Assembly: GCA_947561395.2 (NCBI GenBank)
Contig: OX387185.1
Location: 46,324,602 to 46,388,601, forward strand
Direction: 5' to 3'
DNA length: 64,000 nt
From: Buxus sempervirens
Taxonomy: Eukaryota; Streptophyta; Magnoliopsida; Buxales; Buxaceae
The notes under the pieces were generated by a model. It was given only the letters and a program-made list of their open reading frames with translations, was not told the origin of the DNA and searched no databases. Positions 57,855-64,000 of this stretch are shown here, piece after piece; position 1 is the stretch's first letter, and each line of letters begins with the position of its first letter. Position numbers and translations under genes: made by a program.

Positions 57855-58736
57855 TTTTTTTTTGGTAAAGGCCAATCTTAGGCCAATTCATTCAAAAAAA
57901 GGGTGGTTACAATTGTTGAGACTAAAGCAAAAAAGATACAATCTGAAACATCAACAACTAAAAAGAGGCTGTACAACAGGATACCACGATTCCTTCCGAA
58001 ACACTGTGCGATTGCTCCAGAACAAAGGAAAACCAGGCTGACAATGGCTGAAACCATAGGTACCGATGGAACTCCATTAATGATGGCTGAAAGGTCCACA
58101 TAGACACGGATTGATAAACCCAATAAGTTGGGGACTGTTTTTAAGGCGATGGGAAAGAGGGATATCGTCGGATAACCAACAGAAACCCGGTAAAGGAGCA
58201 ACTGCGAACAGGGGTTGAGGACAACACCATGAAATTTGATGTCAAGCACCTTCAAAGACAGCAAAATGAAACCACCGGACTTCAACAAGATAACCACGAA
58301 ACAATCTATGAACATGAACAACCACAAGTCGACCCTGTTTCTATACACAGTAGTCACCTGAAAAAAGACGCACCAAAAAGGGTGTCGATCAAACAACACA
58401 ATAAACCAAGGAGGCGAACGAATGATTGGTGGACGATACTAAATGATCCCTCCAAGAGCAACCAGACGCCCACCATCTTCATCGGCCACGTCAGCTGCAT
58501 CATTCGTGTCTTCCCTCTCAGCGGCTTCTTCCATACAAATTGTGCTCAGAACGTGGCGTTGCTTCTTACGTGCTCACAACCACCGGATCCGCCGTGCCCT
58601 GTCGATTTCTTGTGGTCGGAAATGCTGAGAACAGACGTTCTCACCAGATTTGTCGATCGCGAAACCCTAACTCCCGTCATGAAACCCTAACTTCCGTCGT
58701 GCTCGCAAAAGGGTCTCTTTCTCTCCGTCGCGCTCT
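57855..58736 (-). mobile_element. 882-bp non-autonomous retroelement with 16-bp target-site duplications
   Basis: CATGCCATGAGAGGCT occurs exactly at 57839-57854 and 58737-58752. The minus-strand 3' end carries a short A tail (T run at 57855-57863) after GGCCTAAGATTGGCCTTTACC, a LINE-style terminus. The 5' end is GC-rich with two GTTAGGGTTTC words, like L1 leaders. A 31-codon frame (MEEAAEREDTNDAADVADED and on) lies near 58532-58437. A second, hydrophobic 173-codon frame (58399-57881) runs almost to the tail but resembles no family I know. No reverse transcriptase, so it must have been mobilised in trans. Confidence 0.75.
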
Positions 58737-58752
58737 CATGCCATGAGAGGCT
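58737..58752. repeat. 16-bp target-site duplication, right copy
   Basis: CATGCCATGAGAGGCT, identical to 57839-57854. Confidence 0.85.
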
Positions 58753-59029
58753 ACCAAATTGATCCAAACCTGGTCTCCAATCAATGATGTATCAGACTCA
58801 AGCATATGCACATCCTTTGCAACAAGAATTGTGCAACGATGGGGTTGTGATTGGCTCATTACATTTAAAAACAATTTTTTTAAAAAGTATTCAAAATTTT
58901 TTTTTCAAATTCATCTAGCAAAAATTTTGATAATCTAATTAATTTATTTGATAATTTTGAGATTTCTCATTATAATAATAATATGGGCAACTTAATTGCA
59001 CATAATGCTAAAAAAATACCTTTAAATTA

Positions 59030-59262
59030 TTTCCTCCCCTCATATTTAAGGTTCCACCTTGGGAAGCATGTTAACTATAATGTGCGCCTTCCTCTAAAGG
59101 CTCTTATACATCATTGTTAAGATTCATGTTTAATAGTTATAACTGTCTCAATTCATTTCAAATTTCAGCAGTTGCAAAACTGTTTTTTCCTTTTTGTTTT
59201 TATGTACAACATTGCACGTGCACCCCTACTCTCTCCATGTTACTTCTCAAGACGTATACCGA
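59030..59262 (+). mobile_element. Helitron-like family, degenerate copy 3
   Basis: It shares GGGAAGCATGTTAAC, ATACATCATTGTTAAGATTC and TGTACAACATTGCACGTGCA with copies at 15997 and 54071. Its 5' terminus is worn away and the ends are approximate. Confidence 0.4.
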
Positions 59263-59368
59263 TATACCATGTTCTATAACATTCTCGATGTGAGATAAGT
59301 GCAGTGACTTGGCGACATCATCCTCCACGTTGTGTCTTCTAAGGTATATGTATATAGAGAGAGAGAGT

Positions 59369-59520
59369 ATTGACGTGTCCTATAACAAGTTTATTAGTTT
59401 TTTTTAGTTGGATATTAATATTTTTTTACTCAAAACAGGTCCACATTGACGTGTCTTATAACAAGTTTATTAGTTTTTTTTAGTTGGATATTAATATTTT
59501 TTTACTCAAAACAGGTCCAC
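59369..59520. repeat. 76-bp tandem duplication
   Basis: Copies at 59369-59444 and 59445-59520, both starting ATTGACGTGTC and ending AAAACAGGTCCAC. They differ only at one position I can see (GTGTCC versus GTGTCT). Non-coding, AT-rich. Confidence 0.9.
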
Positions 59521-59949
59521 GAGGCATGGTTTATGGAGAGATTAACCGAGAAATAGGTGTGAAGTTTTTGATTCGTATGATACCATAATTGTGCGTACGT
59601 TTATGTGCGGCTGTTGATACTCTAGTGGGGTATCTACCATGAATGGCTGATGAGTTTGTGATTTTGCAAACTTGATTTATATCTACCAACAAGTAGTGAT
59701 GGATATCCAAGCCAACTGTTGAAATCTAGCTAGTGCTTTATTGATGATAAATGGATGAATTTATTGATGATAAATGGATGAATTTGCAGTTGGATAATTT
59801 ATACTATTAATAAAGGGAAGATGGAGGATTATTCTCCCAGATCCTGGCCTCCTTTTTTTTTTTCCCCAATTATTGCCCTTCCCAACTAAAACAATCCGAA
59901 ATTATGGCCACCCCACTACTCTTTCCACAGTAGGATTTAAAACCCTACT

Positions 59950-59957
59950 TATATGTA
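59950..59957. repeat. 8-bp target-site duplication, left copy
   Basis: TATATGTA immediately left of the hAT element; the matching copy is at 63114-63121. The 8-bp length fits the hAT superfamily. Confidence 0.65.
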
Positions 59958-62900
59958 GGTAGGGGTGCTCGGCGGGCCAACCCGGCACACCACGGGCCAC
60001 CCGTGCTGCGGGCTGTGGCACGCGCTGCCCGTTTAGCGGGGACACCTGGCCCGGCACGGCATGCCCGCCGGGCTTGCCGGGCCAAGGGTATTAAACGCGC
60101 CCCCCCCCCCCCCCCCCCCCCCTTTTTTTAAAAGGCAAAAAAATCCAAAAAATCCCAAAAAATTTTGAAAAATACTTTTATTATTCACAAAATTGTTTTA
60201 CACATATTGAGATAGATTTGGCTTAAAAAAATATAAATTCATTAATTATCACAAGTACAATTACAACTTTGCAAAGAATACATAATTACTTGAACAAATA
60301 ATACTGCATCACTATAGTATAAGCACATCCCAACTAGGTTGGCACCAATTCATCTATCTTTCATTTGCAGTTTAAAAGAAAAAAAAAGAGAAAGTAAAGT
60401 TCCTATACTTTGATTACAAAAATTATAACAAAATTTAGACTAATCTGGATGACTAAATTCATCAATATTCAAATCATCGAAGTCTCCAGCAAGTTGATCA
60501 TCTTCAAATTCATGATCTCTCAGTTCCGCCCTTAACCAATCTGTAAGACTGACACATACTTGCACCATCTCCGGTGTTAATCTGTTCATGTAGTCGTCTA
60601 CGGTTCGTCCACCTGTGCTAAAAGCTAATTCCGATGCAACTGTGGACACCGGAACCATTAATAGATCACGTGCCATGGCGGCAAGCACATGATAACTAAC
60701 CTGATTTTGCTTCCACCATGTCAAAATGTTAAAAGAATTTATGTTCTTCCATAGTATTGAAATTTATTGAGGGGCTTTCTAAATAAATCCTTAATTCAGA
60801 TGATCCCCCACTACTAGATGCTGGTTGTTTTCCCTTTCTTCTCCCACTTAAAAAATTCCAAGGGGAATTATCTGGTAGTGCTTGTTGGGTTTGAGTATGA
60901 GCATGTGTATTACTGCTAGTGTCATATTCACAAAATAGTCTTTCTAATAGGGTTCTTATTTTACGTATATCTATTTGAAAAGAAAAATTCATATTCTCAT
61001 TTATTCCATCTATTAAGTCTTCCACTCCTAATTTAATCCTAGGGTCCATTGTAGTAGCTAAACAATATAAATTAGGCATATCTTGCCAATATTTTAAAAT
61101 TTTAGCTTCCATTGCAGGGCAAATATCCTTAGCAATGAGAATTTTTCTATATTGTTGAAAGCAATTACTTATTTGATATAAACAAGTTAAAATACTCGGG
61201 GATGTTGGGTAATAAACCACTGATAAATATCTTATTGCATCATAAAAGACTTTTAAAAAATCTCTTAAAATTTCTGCTATTTCCCAATCAAAGTCTATTA
61301 GTTCACTTTCAGGCACTTTAGTTTTATAAAATATTGTAAGTTCTTGTCTTAATGCTAGTGCAGCTTCTAGCATTAAATATGTTGAGTTCCACCTATGTTC
61401 AACATCTAGGGTAATTTTTTTAAGTTGCTTTCCTAAAGTTTCACAATAATATTTAAATTCCTTAGCGGTTGTGCTAGATTGTTTTAAATATCTTACTGCA
61501 TCTCTAATATTTGTTAAATGATGTTGGAAAATTTTAAAGCCATCCTGCACAACTAAGTTTAGGATGTGACAATCACACCTAACATGAAATAAACTTCCAT
61601 CTATATTTAAGTTTAATTGTTGTCTTAATATTCCCACTGCAACATTATTAGCACTTGCATTATCAAGTGCTAGAGCCATTATTTTATTGTGTCTTTATAA
61701 TTTCTTGGATTTCTACTTATAGCATTTGATATATTTAGTCTAGAATGGCTAGAATCTAGTACTTCAAAAGTTAGTATTCTTTTTCCCATATTCCAATTTT
61801 CATCTATATAATGTGCAGTTATAGCTAAATAATTTATTTGTTGTCTACTTGTCCAAATATCTGAAGTTAAAGCTACCTTAAAGTTATTGCTTTCAAAAGT
61901 TTCTTTAATCTGGTTTTTATTTTTCGGTATAATTTTATAGCATCTTTTCTTAAAGTGTGGCGTGAGAAAGATTTAAATTGTGTTGCTAGATATTTGGTTA
62001 TTAAACGGTTAAATATTTTAGATTCTATTAATTTAAAGGGTAATTCTTCTTGTATTACCCACTTTACTATTTCAAGCCTAGTTTCTTCTTGATTAAAAAT
62101 AAAATTACTCAAATTAACACTGCTATTGGAAATTTGGGCTTGCCTAAGGTCTAATTGGCCATGTTTTGGAAGACATTTCTGCAAATGCCGTTGCAAGTAG
62201 CCTGTACCACTTTTTCCTTTACAACTAAATTTTTTTTTTGCAGTGGTTACAAACTGCCCTCTCTTCATTCCTTATATTTTCAATTGTAAAATTGAGCCAA
62301 ACATTGGAGGTTCTACTCCTTTTGGCACTCCTAGGTGGTAGGGAAGACGATCCCATCTCTTGGGAAGGCAATTCACTTTCATGACCTTGGATGAGAGGTT
62401 CACCATATGGGGGTTGGGTTATATCATCAGAAAAGGGTCTAAGAAATTCCTTTTGTTCAGTGTTAAAGAACATAGGATTGCCCTTAGGGTCCATTATCAA
62501 AATTTGGAAAAAAAAATTCTTAATAAATAATATAGTAATAAATTTTTGGTGATACTAATTTATAAGAAAGGTAGAATGAGAGACTTACTTATAATAATAA
62601 TATTTATACTAATTTTAAAATCCGAAAATTAAATAGAAGAATACCTCTTTAGAATGAAGCTTGAACTTTGCAGTTCAAGCCTTCAATCTCCAGAGTCCAA
62701 TTTCCCACTTCTGATGCTTGAACAATTAGAAGAGAGTATCACCAATTTCTAGAGTCCAATTTCCAATTAGAACAATTAGCAAAGCAACTATTTCTTGATA
62801 ATCAATTAGAAGAGTATAGGAGATTATAGAAGAGGTGTGGTTTGGAGTGGGAAAGGGTAAGCCTATTTATAGAAAATTAAAATCGGCTTTTTACCACCTC

Positions 62901-63113
62901 TACCCTTCAATATGACTGTTATTTTACAGTTGGAAGGGTAGAAAAGGTCTTTTAATAATCAATTACAACTATACCCCCCCTCCCCCATATGGCTGTTATA
63001 TAGCTATTGGGGGGGTAAAATGGGCAAAAAAGTGATTGAAAACCACTGTTTTTAGGGAAGAGAGAGCTAGACGGCTAGCCCTCTGGCGGGCTAAGCAGGC
63101 CGATAAGCACCCA
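59958..63113 (-). mobile_element. Near full-length hAT transposon
   Basis: The element encloses the broken transposase pseudogene on the minus strand. It is flanked by the 8-bp direct repeat TATATGTA at 59950-59957 and 63114-63121, the size expected of hAT insertions. Its ends carry a short inverted match, GGGGTGCTC at the left and the complement of GGGTGCTTATC at the right, inside GC-rich sub-terminal regions. A C-homopolymer of about 23 bases lies at 60100-60122. The side at 62500-63110 is the transposase upstream region. The exact first and last base of the TIRs is uncertain by a few bases because the flank itself resembles the TIR. Confidence 0.78.
60440..62500 (-). pseudogene. hAT transposase, broken by several frameshifts
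   Basis: This is a plant hAT (Ac/RICESLEEPER-like) transposase in at least four frame segments on the minus strand: 62500-62225, 62268-61873, 61679-60729 and 60724-60440, with a further open stretch in about 61900-61690. In order: a BED zinc finger (NVWLNF, CNHC, then HLQKC) whose middle is broken at an A-run near 62229-62238; an RNase-H-like part with the SDIWTS block near 61850 and LALDNASANN at 61670; HRWNSTY near 61390; and the C-terminal dimerisation domain (VSTVASELAFSTGGRTVDDY). Frames change near 62230, 61890, 61680 and 60735. The catalytic-type residues D (SDIWTS), D (LDNAS) and E (ASELAF) can still be seen. A short deletion between the second and third blocks is likely. It would not make an intact protein as read. 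Confidence 0.85.
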
Positions 63114-63121
63114 TATATGTA
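63114..63121. repeat. 8-bp target-site duplication, right copy
   Basis: TATATGTA directly between the right end of the hAT element and the facing end of its deletion derivative; it matches 59950-59957. Confidence 0.65.
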
Positions 63122-63740
63122 GGGGTGCTTATCGAGTCGGCAGGCCGTGCCGGGCCCCCATTATAGGGCACGCGGCCTGGTGGGCCGAAGCCCGTTCAGC
63201 TCCCCATTAAGTCCCCAAAAAGTGCTTTTTTGGGACTTTTTTTTGACTATTTTACCCCCCCCCCCCCCCCCCCCCAACAGCCATATAATAGCAATATTAG
63301 GGGGGTATGCTTGTAATTGATTGTAAATGACAATTTCCACCCTTCCAACTGCCAAATAACAGTCATATTGGAGGGTGGAGGTGGTAAAAACCCAGTTTTG
63401 GTTTTCTATAAATAGTCTAACCCTTCCCACTCCAAACCACACCTCTTCTACAATCTCTTACTGTCTTCTACAATCTCCCTTACTCTCTTTTAAATTGTTC
63501 AAGCATAAAAAATGGGTGCCAATCTAGTCGGGATGTGCTCATACTATAGTGATGCGGTATTATTTGTGCAATTGTATATCACCAATGCAAAGTTGTACTT
63601 GTACTTGCAAGAATTAATTTATTTACATTTTTTGAGCAAAATCTATCCTATTATGTGGAAGACAATTTTGTGAAATTTTCAGAATTTTTTAAAAATTTTT
63701 AAAGGTTTTTTTCCCTATTTTATGGATTTTTTTTGAATTC
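63122..63740 (+). mobile_element. Transposase-less deletion derivative of the neighbouring hAT, opposite orientation
   Basis: It starts GGGGTGCTTATCG, facing the right end of the hAT at 59958-63113. Bases ~63240-63505 are an imperfect inverted copy of 62715-63040 (both carry the CACACCTCTTCTA region, the CTATAAATAG-type box and the ATATGGCTGTTAT-type stretch). Bases ~63515-63735 are an inverted copy of 60130-60350 (shared GGTGCCAATCTAG-like and CTATAGTGATGC blocks). The two parts are joined near 63510, so about 2.4 kb including all transposase code is missing. The distal GC-rich terminus seen at 59960-60120 in the larger element is not present, so this copy is also truncated at its far end. 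Confidence 0.75.
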
Positions 63741-64000
63741 TTTTTATGTTACAAGGACGTGCAGTATGTATGTTTCACCACTAGTTCTAATTAAGCAGAA
63801 GTTGAGATGTGCATATTTTTGTTTAAACTCTTGTGAACTTGACAAACATTGCATGCTTCCATTTTTCTTTATTTGACAAAATTGAAGCTCATGATGTACT
63901 TTTTATGGCCCTAAAGTTATGATAGACTCAGTCAAATTATTTCAGATAATACATGGATGATGGTTGTACAAAATCTTAGCATTTTCTTCCCCTCCCTTTT
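63741..64000. other. Right-edge flank
   Basis: AT-rich sequence after the truncated hAT derivative; nothing recognised. Confidence 0.4.

Overview
This is a gene-bearing but transposon-rich piece of flowering-plant nuclear DNA. Spliced genes with AT-rich introns, a chloroplast-type tRNA deaminase, a lysine-rich arabinogalactan protein, a PHO1-type phosphate exporter and plant-style LINE, hAT, MITE and Helitron-like debris all point that way. Coding composition is not the GC-rich type of grasses, so a non-grass angiosperm is likely; the species cannot be read from the sequence. Layout, left to right: (1) 1-15147, the 5' half of a TOUGH (TGH) G-patch RNA-processing gene on the minus strand. Six exons are visible and the gene runs off the left edge. 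Its 6.9-kb intron 4 holds LINE copies, and its intron 6 contains a LINE remnant that is itself split by a GCCTAGGC-rich MITE. (2) 15148-18724, a TE-rich spacer with a long inverted repeat, Helitron-like pieces and two related MITEs. (3) 18725-25026 (+), the alpha subunit of the COPI coat (3 exons, 1219 codons). (4) 25657-32864 (+), chloroplast tRNA(Arg) adenosine-34 deaminase TADA (4 exons, 1279 codons). (5) 33897-34839 (+), a lysine-rich classical arabinogalactan protein (2 exons). (6) 34840-40706, a spacer of LINE tails and inverted-repeat elements. (7) 40707-42757 (-), the rRNA N1-specific pseudouridine methyltransferase EMG1/NEP1, whose last exon looks damaged. (8) 44693-50041 (-), a complete 14-exon PHO1-family SPX-EXS phosphate exporter with one GC-AG intron. 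(9) 50042-64000, gene-poor: Helitron-like and MITE copies, an ~850-bp fold-back element, an 882-bp retroelement with perfect 16-bp target duplications, a 76-bp tandem duplication, and a frameshifted hAT transposon that stands head to head with a transposase-less deletion derivative of itself. The host genes are unrelated housekeeping or transport genes (RNA processing, vesicle coat, plastid translation, cell wall, ribosome biogenesis, phosphate loading) and do not form a pathway. I saw no evidence of a gene cluster or a wholly new host system. The most informative novel structures are in the repeats: the head-to-head hAT pair, the fold-back element with mirrored GGTACC minisatellite loops, the recent non-autonomous retroelement, and a five-member MITE family with one copy just upstream of the alpha-COP gene. 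Exon boundaries were placed by hand from GT-AG (once GC-AG) sites, phase consistency and recalled similarity to plant orthologues.
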